A stretch of DNA of 51,790 nucleotides from Verrucomicrobiota bacterium (GTDB taxonomy: Bacteria; Verrucomicrobiota; Verrucomicrobiia; Chthoniobacterales; UBA10450), in NCBI GenBank assembly GCA_003219695.1, contig QHQA01000114.1:1-51790 (forward strand), written 5' to 3'. The position numbers and the translations under genes are program-made. Shown in pieces: positions 41,679 through 49,140 of this stretch. Under the pieces are notes generated by a model that searched no databases, had not been told where the DNA came from, and saw only the letters and a list, made by a program, of their open reading frames with translations. Each line of letters begins with the position of its first letter. Position 1 is the first letter of the stretch.

Positions 41679-42623
41679 ATGGACCAGTTTCGCCTTTTTC
41701 CGCCGCAGGCTTCGACGAGTTCGCACGAAGTGGACGCGTTGTTCTTCGCGCTCACGCTGATCTCGCTTTTTTTCATGGCCATCATTTTTCTGCCGATCAT
41801 TTTCTTTTCGGTAAAATATCGGCGTGGCTCGTCAGCCGATCGCTCCAATCCAAGTTCCGGCTCTTTTTGGGTGGAGAGCGGCTGGACCATCGGGCCGATC
41901 TTCCTTTCTCTCGGACTCTTTGCCTGGAGTGCGCTGGCGTATTTTCGACTCGAACGAAGACCTGCGAACGCGATTGAGGTGCAGGTGGTCGGTAAACAAT
42001 GGATGTGGAAACTTCAGCACGCCGAGGGCAAGCGCGAAATCAATGAGCTGCACGTGCCGGTCAATAGCACCGTCGCAATGACGATGACATCTCAGGACGT
42101 CATCCACAGTTTTTTTGTTCCAGCTTTTCGAGTAAAACAGGATGTCGTGCCCGGGAGATATACCGGCATCTGGTTCAAGCCGACGCGCACGGGCGAATAT
42201 CATATTTTTTGTGCGCAATACTGCGGCACACAGCATTCCCAGATGGTGGGGCGGGTGGTAGTAATGGAGCCGCAGGCGTACGAAAACTGGCTGAAATCGG
42301 GAGAACCGACCGAATCCATCGTGCTGGCTGGCGAGAGGCTTTTCCACGATCGCGGCTGCAGCGGCTGTCATTCACCTAATTCCCAATTTCACGCGCCGTT
42401 GTTGCAGGGCCTCTACCGAAAGCCAGTTCCGCTCGCAGACGGGACTATGGCCACGGCTAACGACGAATATCTGCGCGATTCAATTTTGCAGCCGGCAAAA
42501 CAAATTACGGCTGGCTACGCAAACATCATGCCCAGTTTCACCGGCCATTTAAGCGAGGAAGAGATCATGCAACTCATCGCTTATTTGAAGTATATCGGTA
42601 ACCAACCGCCACCCTCACAATGA
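41679..42623 (+). CDS. coxB: Cytochrome c oxidase subunit II with fused cytochrome c (caa3 type)
   Basis: The 314-residue protein has two N-terminal helices (about residues 20-45 and 65-85), a cupredoxin domain with CuA ligands C178, C182, H186 and M189 in [12 protein letters not shown] (and an upstream histidine in [10 protein letters not shown]), then a fused cytochrome c domain with heme site CSGCH 227-231 and a methionine in [10 protein letters not shown]. The fused heme is the mark of caa3 oxidases. It accepts electrons from ActA/ActE directly. It overlaps coxA by four bases. Confidence 0.96.
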   Translation: MDQFRLFPPQASTSSHEVDALFFALTLISLFFMAIIFLPIIFFSVKYRRGSSADRSNPSSGSFWVESGWTIGPIFLSLGLFAWSALAYFRLERRPANAIEVQVVGKQWMWKLQHAEGKREINELHVPVNSTVAMTMTSQDVIHSFFVPAFRVKQDVVPGRYTGIWFKPTRTGEYHIFCAQYCGTQHSQMVGRVVVMEPQAYENWLKSGEPTESIVLAGERLFHDRGCSGCHSPNSQFHAPLLQGLYRKPVPLADGTMATANDEYLRDSILQPAKQITAGYANIMPSFTGHLSEEEIMQLIAYLKYIGNQPPPSQ

Positions 42624-44305
42624 ATGGTACAACTCCAGCGCCTGAAACGATGAAGAGCGCCACGGAATTGGTCGTTGAGCGGCCAGGCGAGTTTGCGCGC
42701 GAAAATTATCTCAGCATACACCGCGGCGTCCGGGCGTGGTTGCTGACGAAAGATCACAAACGAATCGGCCTTCTGTATCTTGGCACGATCCTGATCTTTT
42801 TCCTTATCGCCAGCGTCGCGGCGGCGCTGATGCGGATCGAGCTGCTCACGCCGCAGCCCAAACTGGTTACGTCGGAAACTTACAACAAGCTTTTCACCAT
42901 CCACGGCGTGTTGATGGTCTGGTTCTTTCTCATTCCGTCCATTCCCACCGTGCTGGGAAATTTCGTGCTGCCGATGATGATCGGCGCGCGCGACGTTGCG
43001 TTTCCAAAATTGAACCTGATGAGCTGGTATATTTTTGTCGCGGGCGGCGCGCTGGCGTTGTGGTCGCTGATCCGGGGAGGCGTGGATACCGGCTGGACGT
43101 TTTACACGCCGTACAGCACGACATACGCGAACACGCATGTGATCTCGATGGCAGCCGGAGTTTTCGTGGCTGGCTTTTCCACCATCGTCACCGGAATCAA
43201 TTTTATAGTGACGACTCACAAAATGCGCGCCCCGGGTTTGACCTGGTTTCGATTGCCGCTCTTTGTCTGGTCACTTTACGCCACCAGCTTGATCATGGTG
43301 CTGGCCACGCCCGTTCTCGCCATTACGCTCGCGCTCATTTCGGTCGAACGCTTCTGGGGCGTAGGGATTTTTGATCCGAAACTGGGCGGCGACCCTGTTC
43401 TATTCCAGCATTTGTTCTGGTTCTATTCGCATCCGGCGGTTTACATCATGATTCTGCCGGGAATGGGCGTGATCAGCGAATTGATCACGTGTTTTTCGCG
43501 CAAACGAATTTACGGCTATGCGTGGGTCGGCTCGGCGAGCATGGCCATCGCTATTCTCGGATTTATGGTCTGGGGCCATCACATGTTCGTATCCAGTCAG
43601 TCGGTGTACGCCGGCATGATCTTCTCGATCCTTAGCTTTCTCGTCGCTGTTCCTTCCGGAATTAAAGTTTTTAACTGGACCGCGACCCTGCACAAAGGCT
43701 CGATTCATTTCGCAACGCCGATGCTCTATGCGCTGGGTTTTATCGGGCTTTTTACCATCGGCGGATTGACCGGATTATTTCTCGCGGCGCTGGCAGTGGA
43801 TGTTCACGTGCATGACACCTACTTCGTGATCGCACATTTTCATTACATCATGGTGGGCGGAATGGTGATGGCGTTCATGGGCGGCCTTCACTATTGGTGG
43901 CCAAAAATTTCCGGGCGTTTGTATCCGGAATTTGCCGGCAAACTTGCCGCCATGATCACTTTCATCGGATTCAATCTGACCTTTTTTCCGCAGTTTATCC
44001 TCGGTTATCTGGGGCAACCGCGCCGGTACCATATTTATCCGCCGGAGTTCCAAATCTTTCATGTGCTCTCCACTGCCGGCGCCTCAGTTCTCGGGATTGG
44101 TTATTTGATGCCGCTGATTTATTTCATTTGGTCGTGGCGACGCGGTCGCGCGGCGGGACCAAATCCGTGGCGGGCCACGGGCCTGGAATGGCAGACTTCT
44201 TCCCCGCCTCCAGAACACAACTTTGAGCAGACCCCGATCGTAACGGGGCCGCCTTATTCATATTCAGCCGAAAAAGATGTCGATCTCAATCTCGCCAGCA
44301 TCTGA
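42620..44305 (+). CDS. coxA: Cytochrome c oxidase subunit I (caa3 type)
   Basis: The 561-residue protein has 12 or more helices and the heme-copper signatures: the low-spin heme histidine in [13 protein letters not shown] near 94, [20 protein letters not shown] with the CuB histidine and crosslinked tyrosine region near 275, WGHHMFV with two further CuB histidines near 318, and [17 protein letters not shown] with both heme ligands near 400. All metal ligands are present. The C-terminus overlaps the coxC start by 29 bases, unusually long among these neighbours. Confidence 0.97.
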   Translation: MNGTTPAPETMKSATELVVERPGEFARENYLSIHRGVRAWLLTKDHKRIGLLYLGTILIFFLIASVAAALMRIELLTPQPKLVTSETYNKLFTIHGVLMVWFFLIPSIPTVLGNFVLPMMIGARDVAFPKLNLMSWYIFVAGGALALWSLIRGGVDTGWTFYTPYSTTYANTHVISMAAGVFVAGFSTIVTGINFIVTTHKMRAPGLTWFRLPLFVWSLYATSLIMVLATPVLAITLALISVERFWGVGIFDPKLGGDPVLFQHLFWFYSHPAVYIMILPGMGVISELITCFSRKRIYGYAWVGSASMAIAILGFMVWGHHMFVSSQSVYAGMIFSILSFLVAVPSGIKVFNWTATLHKGSIHFATPMLYALGFIGLFTIGGLTGLFLAALAVDVHVHDTYFVIAHFHYIMVGGMVMAFMGGLHYWWPKISGRLYPEFAGKLAAMITFIGFNLTFFPQFILGYLGQPRRYHIYPPEFQIFHVLSTAGASVLGIGYLMPLIYFIWSWRRGRAAGPNPWRATGLEWQTSSPPPEHNFEQTPIVTGPPYSYSAEKDVDLNLASI

Positions 44306-44939
44306 AGAGGCATTCGTTGGCCAGCAGTTCGACGACATCGAGCAGCAGCGCGATGCCGCAAAGCTCGGGATGTGGATTTTTCTCGCAACCGAGGTGCTGT
44401 TTTTTGGGGGACTATTTCTCGGCTACACGATTTATCGTTTCACATACGGCCACATTTTTGTCGAGGCCAGCCGCAAACTGGACGTGCTGATCGGCGGCAC
44501 CAACACCGCCGTGCTTCTGATCAGCAGTTTGCTCATGGCGTTCGCCGTCCGCGCGGCGAAACTGGACCAGCGCCGCGCGCTGGTCGGGCTGCTTGCCGGC
44601 ACTGCCGTGCTCGGCTGCGTGTTCATGTCGCTTAAAGGGGTCGAGTATCACAAAGACTACGTCGATCATCTCGTCCCGCGTATGGGTTTTAAATGGGAAG
44701 GCGCCGACCCTGGTAACGCCGAGCTTTTTTATTGGATTTATTTTGCAATGACCGGGCTGCACGCGATCCACGTCACTGTCGGGATCGGTATCATGCTCGT
44801 CCTGACGCTGCTTGCCTGGCTTGGCAAATTTTCTCACGGTAATCACAACACAGTCGAGATTGCCGGACTGTATTGGCATTTCGTCGATATCGTCTGGGTA
44901 TTTTTGTTTCCCCTTTTGTACTTGGTCGGGCACCGCTGA
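44277..44939 (+). CDS. coxC: Cytochrome c oxidase subunit III
   Basis: The 220-residue protein has five helices or so; [75 protein letters not shown] and the C-terminal [22 protein letters not shown] are conserved in subunit III. The start at 44277 lies within coxA; an initiation codon nearer the coxA stop is not evident, so the 29-base overlap is accepted. It ends TGATG with the next gene. Confidence 0.95.
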   Translation: MSISISPASEEAFVGQQFDDIEQQRDAAKLGMWIFLATEVLFFGGLFLGYTIYRFTYGHIFVEASRKLDVLIGGTNTAVLLISSLLMAFAVRAAKLDQRRALVGLLAGTAVLGCVFMSLKGVEYHKDYVDHLVPRMGFKWEGADPGNAELFYWIYFAMTGLHAIHVTVGIGIMLVLTLLAWLGKFSHGNHNTVEIAGLYWHFVDIVWVFLFPLLYLVGHR

Positions 44940-45232
44940 TGGAAGAAGTCGTCCAACCGAAAGTTTACGTGCGCACGTGCATCGCCTTGCTGGTGCTGCT
45001 GGCGGTGACGTGGTCGATTGGATACATCAATCTTGGCCCGTTTAACCTGATCGTGGCGCTGGCTGTCTCGATCGCCAAAGCGATCGTGATTGCCCTTTTC
45101 TTCATGCACATAAAGGGAAGCAGCAGGATTCTGCATCTGGCCGCTGTCGCTGGCGTGATCTGGTTGCTGATCATGATCTCCCTGACGCTGGGCGATTACA
45201 TCAGCCGCGGCTGGGTCCCGCTGAATCACTGA
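44939..45232 (+). CDS. coxD: Cytochrome c oxidase subunit IV (caa3 type)
   Basis: The 97-residue protein has three helices: YVRTCIALLVLLAVTWSIGYI, FNLIVALAVSIAKAIVIALFFMHIKGSSR and HLAAVAGVIWLLIMISLTLGDYI. The AKAIVIALFFMHIK block is the mark of bacterial subunit IV. Its ATG overlaps the coxC stop by one base (TGATG). It closes the ACIII-caa3 operon. Confidence 0.93.
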   Translation: MEEVVQPKVYVRTCIALLVLLAVTWSIGYINLGPFNLIVALAVSIAKAIVIALFFMHIKGSSRILHLAAVAGVIWLLIMISLTLGDYISRGWVPLNH

Positions 45233-45796
45233 CGCCAGCGGGGCCGCAACCGCGCTGTCGAGTTTGTTTGAACGCCCGGCAGAAAACCGATCAGATCTGC
45301 TCAAACGCGGACGCGTAACACAGGACCGATCTATGCTAAGAGAGAACAAGCCTTCGGCGCACAGGCGGCGAATCTGTATCTCGTCGGCTGCGAACCGGCG
45401 AGGGTCAACTGTGCGATCCTTGCTTTCCCCTGTTCGTGCGAATGTTTATTGTAAAACCCGTGACCGAACATGTCTCTTCGCTGCATCCCACCGCACAACA
45501 GCGGCAGCGTCTAATTACTGCAATTGTATCGAATGGCCCTCTTTCGCTTGAATTTCTCGCAGTCATTCGAGAATTTAAAGCGCACCTGAAGATGGAACAA
45601 ACCGCTTCACTGGCGAGACTGCTCCAAGCATCTGCGAACGCGGCCGTCACCGGAAGCAGCGAACTCCTGCTGATAACACTGCAAAATGGGCGACCGGCGG
45701 CACGCACCCACAAGGCCCTGCGAATTCCGCCGGTCAATCAACCGAAAGGTTTATATAACCGCCGCTCTTCCACCAAGCCTCGCGGTAGAAACCGGA
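45233..45796. other. Region without a convincing gene after the cox operon
   Basis: No conserved frame is visible in these 564 bases. One open frame at 45436-45861 has a plausible-looking composition, but it runs into the 3' end of the gene on the other strand and has no recognisable domain or clear ribosome-binding site. A hairpin with arms GACCGGCGG and CCGCCGGTC (about 45691-45737) and a 25-bp sequence repeated at 46439 lie near the right edge. The promoter side of the cox operon is not here, so most of it is a transcript tail. Confidence 0.5.
45720..45744. repeat. 25-bp sequence downstream of the first PG-binding paralog
   Basis: This 25-mer (starts GCGAATTCCGCCGGTCAATC) recurs at 46439-46463 with one mismatch. 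Both copies lie just past the stop codons of the two tandem paralogous genes and form the right arm of a GCCGG-type hairpin, suggesting that gene and 3' flank were duplicated together. Confidence 0.6.
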
Positions 45797-46336
45797 TCAG
45801 CCTGCGTATCCGTGGTCGCGCTCGTATGCCCGAATCGCTTGACGCGTCTGCGGTCCCATGACTCCGTCAACGGCTCCGTGATAATAGCCCGCGCGAGCGA
45901 GCCGCCGCTGCAACTCGGCTACCCGAGACCGGCTGCTATCGCCGTAACGTCCGTAGCCGGAGTCGCCGTATTGATTGCCTCCATAGCCGTAGCCATATCC
46001 GTAACCGGAGGGGTAACCATAGCCGTAGCCGTAGGGGTAACCGTCCCAGCCCCACCAAGGGCCCCAGCCCCAATAGGGCCAGCCCCAGCCCCACCACCCC
46101 GGAAAGCCGAAATCACCGATGAAGACGACATTATTGTGGAAATGATGATGGTGCCAATTACCGCCCCAGTTGCCGCCATGCCAATTATGACCGCTCCAAT
46201 TGCCGCCATGCCAATTATGGCCGCCTCCTCCCATTGAACCGAAATGACCGCCACCGCGCGGCGCAGCGCTGACGCCTGATGCAGCCAACGCCACCGCGGC
46301 GAACAAACTGAAGAAAAGAATAGATTTTGAATTCAT
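45797..46336 (-). CDS. Exported His/Gly/Tyr-rich protein with peptidoglycan-binding domain
   Basis: The 179-residue protein starts at MNSKSILFFSLFAAVALAASGVSAA, a signal peptide. Then come a Gly/His/Trp-rich part (HNWHGGNWSGHNWHGGNWGG, HHHHFHNN, about residues 30-70), a Trp/Gly/Tyr-rich part (GWWGWGWPYWGWGPWWGW, YGYGYGYPSGYGYGYGYGG), and a C-terminal PG_binding_1 domain (VAELQRRLARAGYYHGAVDGVMGPQTRQAIRAYERDHGY, about 138-177). The His cluster might bind metal. It is the shorter of two tandem paralogs; the last part of the domain is cut off by the stop. Confidence 0.8.
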   Translation of the reverse strand: MNSKSILFFSLFAAVALAASGVSAAPRGGGHFGSMGGGGHNWHGGNWSGHNWHGGNWGGNWHHHHFHNNVVFIGDFGFPGWWGWGWPYWGWGPWWGWDGYPYGYGYGYPSGYGYGYGYGGNQYGDSGYGRYGDSSRSRVAELQRRLARAGYYHGAVDGVMGPQTRQAIRAYERDHGYAG

Positions 46337-46438
46337 AGGGTAATCGATTTTCACTCATTATACACCATAAGCCACCGGAAGTTTCGATTTTTACGCCGCC
46401 CAAGATAAAATGAACCGGCGGATTCGCCCTGTGCACCC

Positions 46439-46463
46439 GCGAATTCCGCCGGTCAAACAACCG
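46439..46463. repeat. 25-bp sequence downstream of the second PG-binding paralog
   Basis: The partner of 45720-45744, differing at one base. Here the hairpin arms are ACCGGCGGATTCGC (46414-46427) and GCGAATTCCGCCGGT (46439-46453), a stem of about 13 bp that may help end the transcript of the gene at 46487 on the minus strand. Confidence 0.6.
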
Positions 46464-46486
46464 GAATCCGAAACCTGATTTTCAGA

Positions 46487-47083
46487 CTAAGCGAGGCCTA
46501 ATCTGTCCAGAAGGGGTCCGCTAATCATCCCGTCCACGCCCAAGCCATGGCTGCTCTCGTAAGCGGCGATCGCAGCACGGGTTCGTGGTCCCATGATTCC
46601 ATCGACCGCGCCGTGGTAGTAGCCGATTTCACCCAAGCGCTGCTGCACCGCTGCAACCGTTGATGTGTCGTAGCCATACGCTGGCGCGTAGTACGAATAG
46701 TTGTAGCTATATGGGTAACCCCCATAGTACGAATACGGATAATACCCGTAGTAATCGTACGGCCAACCCGAGTAATAGCTATAGTACGGGTATCCGCCGT
46801 AGTAGTAACTAGTACCGCCGTAGTAGCGGCCGGTGCCGTAGTAACGAGTTCCGCTGTAACCGGCGCCACGATAATAGCGCGTGCCGCCCATACGATTACC
46901 AGTGTAGGAGCGGGACACGCCCATGCGCGTGCTCGGCGTCACCTGTGTCGTTCGCGCAGCCATTCGCTGCGGTCTCGAGGCGGACGTCGCCCTCGATTTC
47001 TTGTGCATCTCGCCCAAAGCCGGCGAGGCGATCAGCGCGCCTGCCGCCAGGCAGCTGATTAAAACTAAACGTTTACTTTTCAT
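46487..47083 (-). CDS. Exported Tyr/Gly-rich protein with peptidoglycan-binding domain
   Basis: A strong GGAGGA lies nine bases before the ATG at 47083, fixing the start at MKSKRLVLISCLAAGALIASPALG, a signal peptide. After a basic linker comes a Tyr/Gly-rich region (RYYGTGRYYGGTSYYYGGYP, SYYSGWPYDYYGYYPYSYYG, about residues 70-130), then a complete PG_binding_1 domain (VAAVQQRLGEIGYYHGAVDGIMGPRTRAAIAAYESSHGLGVDGMISGPLLDRLGL, about 142-198). It is the longer tandem paralog of the 45797 gene (GYYHGAVDG-MGP-TR is shared). The aromatic repeats suggest a surface or wall-linked structural role. Confidence 0.82.
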   Translation of the reverse strand: MKSKRLVLISCLAAGALIASPALGEMHKKSRATSASRPQRMAARTTQVTPSTRMGVSRSYTGNRMGGTRYYRGAGYSGTRYYGTGRYYGGTSYYYGGYPYYSYYSGWPYDYYGYYPYSYYGGYPYSYNYSYYAPAYGYDTSTVAAVQQRLGEIGYYHGAVDGIMGPRTRAAIAAYESSHGLGVDGMISGPLLDRLGLA

Positions 47084-47280
47084 CGGATTATTTCCTCCTT
47101 TTTTATTGCTCATCTCACAAGGCGCTGCCCGCGAGAGCATTCGCGAGTTCGCCGCGACGGATACGCCGCGGGGTACGCTTTGAGATCGCTACCCATTAAA
47201 AACCGAAAACAGACTCGAGTTTCGCTAAGATTTGCTGCTGGTCAGCGCGCACCGATAGCGACTATGATAGCCCACAAAAG

Positions 47281-48558
47281 ATGCTAAAGCGCGTCGCGAT
47301 CTTTTCAGGCATGCTCGCATGCCAGGCATTCGTCCTGGGGGCGCTGGAACGGAGCGTGAGTCCATCGCAACAATTCATTATCTACGGCGCTGATGCGCGC
47401 CTGCGCGGAGCGATCTCCAGCCTGGCAGAGCAGACCAAACAAAATCTTCTGTCGCTGTTGCGGCAGCGCGACGACTGGAAGACGGCCATCGTGATCAATT
47501 TAGAACCGCAGCAGGCAAATCTCCCCGAAATTCCGCCGGCTGACCTCCGTTTTAGCCAGACTGGTTTTGGCCTCAAGCTGCAGATCGACCTGACTATCTC
47601 ACAGGACCTCGATGTTTCCTTGATCGAGCGCGAACTTCTGCGCGCAGTTTTACTGGAGATGATTTATCGAAAACAAGCGCACATCGCTGCCGGCAGCACG
47701 TTTGTCAAGCCGCCGGATTGGTTGATTGATGGCGTGCTTGCGCTTGCGCCCGGCCGCGATCGCGAACCTCTCATTGAAGCGTTGGCTGCCGCGAATAACG
47801 CGATGCCGCTGGAGCGATTTCTTCGTCAGCGTCCCGGGGTTCTCGATTCCGCGGGCCGCGCGCTTTATCGCGCATATTCTTTTACGCTCGTACAGATGCT
47901 AATCGATCAAAAGAACGGTGCGACCCCTCTGTCGCAGTACATTAGCCGGCTGGTTGACGCATCAAACGATCCGCTCGCGGATTTGGCGGCGCATTTTTCG
48001 TTCCCTGCTGGCGATGCGGAGAGAGCGTGGCAATCCACGTTGAGCCGCTTGAGAAGCCTGCAGCGATACCGGTTACTCACTTTTTCTGAGAGCGAGCGAC
48101 GTCTCGATGAATTGTTGCGTCTGAAAATCGCAGAAGCGAAGAAGCCGGCCAAGCTGGTGCGGCTCGACGAGCTCGCGCAGCACAAACTTTCTGTCGCTGA
48201 GAGAGCGGCGCTGAATCAACTGAGCCGCGACCTGCTGGTGTTCACCGTTCAGGCCAATCCGGTTTTGCGCCCGATCGCGCGTGAATACCAGCAGATCGCA
48301 GCGCTGCTTGCCCGCGGAAAACGGCGAGGGATCGCCAAGCGTCTTTCGCGTTTGGGCGCGACTCGCCAGCAACTCGCCGGGCGCATGAGCAACATAGACG
48401 ATTACATGAACTGGTTCGAGGCAACTCAAATGAAGAGCGATAGCGGCAATTTCGCCGATTATCTTAAAACGATGAACCAGCCGCAGCTCTCAGCGCCAAA
48501 GCGGCGGGATCCCCTTTCGGCATACGTCGATGTATTGGAGGACCAATTCGAACCTTGA
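47281..48558 (+). CDS. Uncharacterised exported protein, possible degenerate zincin
   Basis: The 425-residue protein starts MLKRVAIFSGMLACQAFVLG, a signal peptide. Its first half reads FIIYGADARLRGAISSLAEQTKQNLLSLL, then IERELLRAVLLEMIYRKQ and PPDWLIDGVLALAPGRD near 145-165. The spacing of the last two matches peptidase MA-like zincins (HExxH then W-L-x-E-G), but the histidines are replaced (RELLRA), so activity is unlikely. The second half is helical. It recalls uncharacterised Verrucomicrobiota proteins; function unknown. A stop at 48556 is followed at 98 bp by the next gene. Confidence 0.7.
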   Translation: MLKRVAIFSGMLACQAFVLGALERSVSPSQQFIIYGADARLRGAISSLAEQTKQNLLSLLRQRDDWKTAIVINLEPQQANLPEIPPADLRFSQTGFGLKLQIDLTISQDLDVSLIERELLRAVLLEMIYRKQAHIAAGSTFVKPPDWLIDGVLALAPGRDREPLIEALAAANNAMPLERFLRQRPGVLDSAGRALYRAYSFTLVQMLIDQKNGATPLSQYISRLVDASNDPLADLAAHFSFPAGDAERAWQSTLSRLRSLQRYRLLTFSESERRLDELLRLKIAEAKKPAKLVRLDELAQHKLSVAERAALNQLSRDLLVFTVQANPVLRPIAREYQQIAALLARGKRRGIAKRLSRLGATRQQLAGRMSNIDDYMNWFEATQMKSDSGNFADYLKTMNQPQLSAPKRRDPLSAYVDVLEDQFEP

Positions 48559-48655
48559 TGTTGCCCTCAATGAGCGACGGCTTCGACGGACAGTTGCCCC
48601 GTCCGGCTTTGGCGATTATCTTCCAACTGCGTCTCATGAGTGCGCATTTCTGCTG

Positions 48656-49093
48656 ATGCAAAAGATTGGTTTCGCCGAGGCTCTCGATTCGATTGTCGCC
48701 GCCGACCCGCGTTATCAGAGGGACGGTTACGTATTTTTGCGCGACGCGCTCGATTTTACGACCAAACAACAGAAGAAGGTCAAGGGTGTCAGTGTGCGTC
48801 ACGTGACCGGGCCGGAGTTGCTCGAAGGCGCGCGGCAGTATTCGATCAAGGAATTCGGTCCGATGGTGATGACGGTGTTCGATATCTGGGGCATCCATTC
48901 CTGCGAAGACATCGGCAACATGGTTTTCAATCTGATCGGCGCGGGGGTGTTCGGAAAAACTGAGCAGGATTCGGTCGAGGACTTCAAGAACGTTTATGAT
49001 TTTAAAGAGGCTTTTGTGAAACCGTTCGCGCCGGAAAAGCCCAAACCTGCGGCCCAATTGCCTACGCCAAAGCCCGCCACGTCGACCAGGTGA
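48656..49093 (+). CDS. Minf_1886 family protein
   Basis: The 145-residue protein starts MQKIGFAEALDSIVAADPRYQRDGYVFLRDALDFTTKQ and continues with VRHVTGPELLEGARQYSIKEFGPMVMTVFDIWGIHSCEDIGNMVFNLI and a Pro/Lys-rich tail. This is the Planctomycetes/Verrucomicrobia-restricted Minf_1886 family, of unknown function. The longer open frame upstream overlaps the preceding gene and lacks conservation, so the ATG at 48656 is chosen. It is one of the best taxonomic pointers in the window. Confidence 0.88.
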   Translation: MQKIGFAEALDSIVAADPRYQRDGYVFLRDALDFTTKQQKKVKGVSVRHVTGPELLEGARQYSIKEFGPMVMTVFDIWGIHSCEDIGNMVFNLIGAGVFGKTEQDSVEDFKNVYDFKEAFVKPFAPEKPKPAAQLPTPKPATSTR

Positions 49094-49140
49094 TCAACGA
49101 TTGCTGATCACTGGATCGACGCACGCCAATCCCATCAACG

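Noticed and set aside
45436-45861. Open frame of 141 codons after the cox operon
   Set aside because: No domain, no clear ribosome-binding site, and it overlaps the 3' end of the peptidoglycan-binding gene on the other strand.
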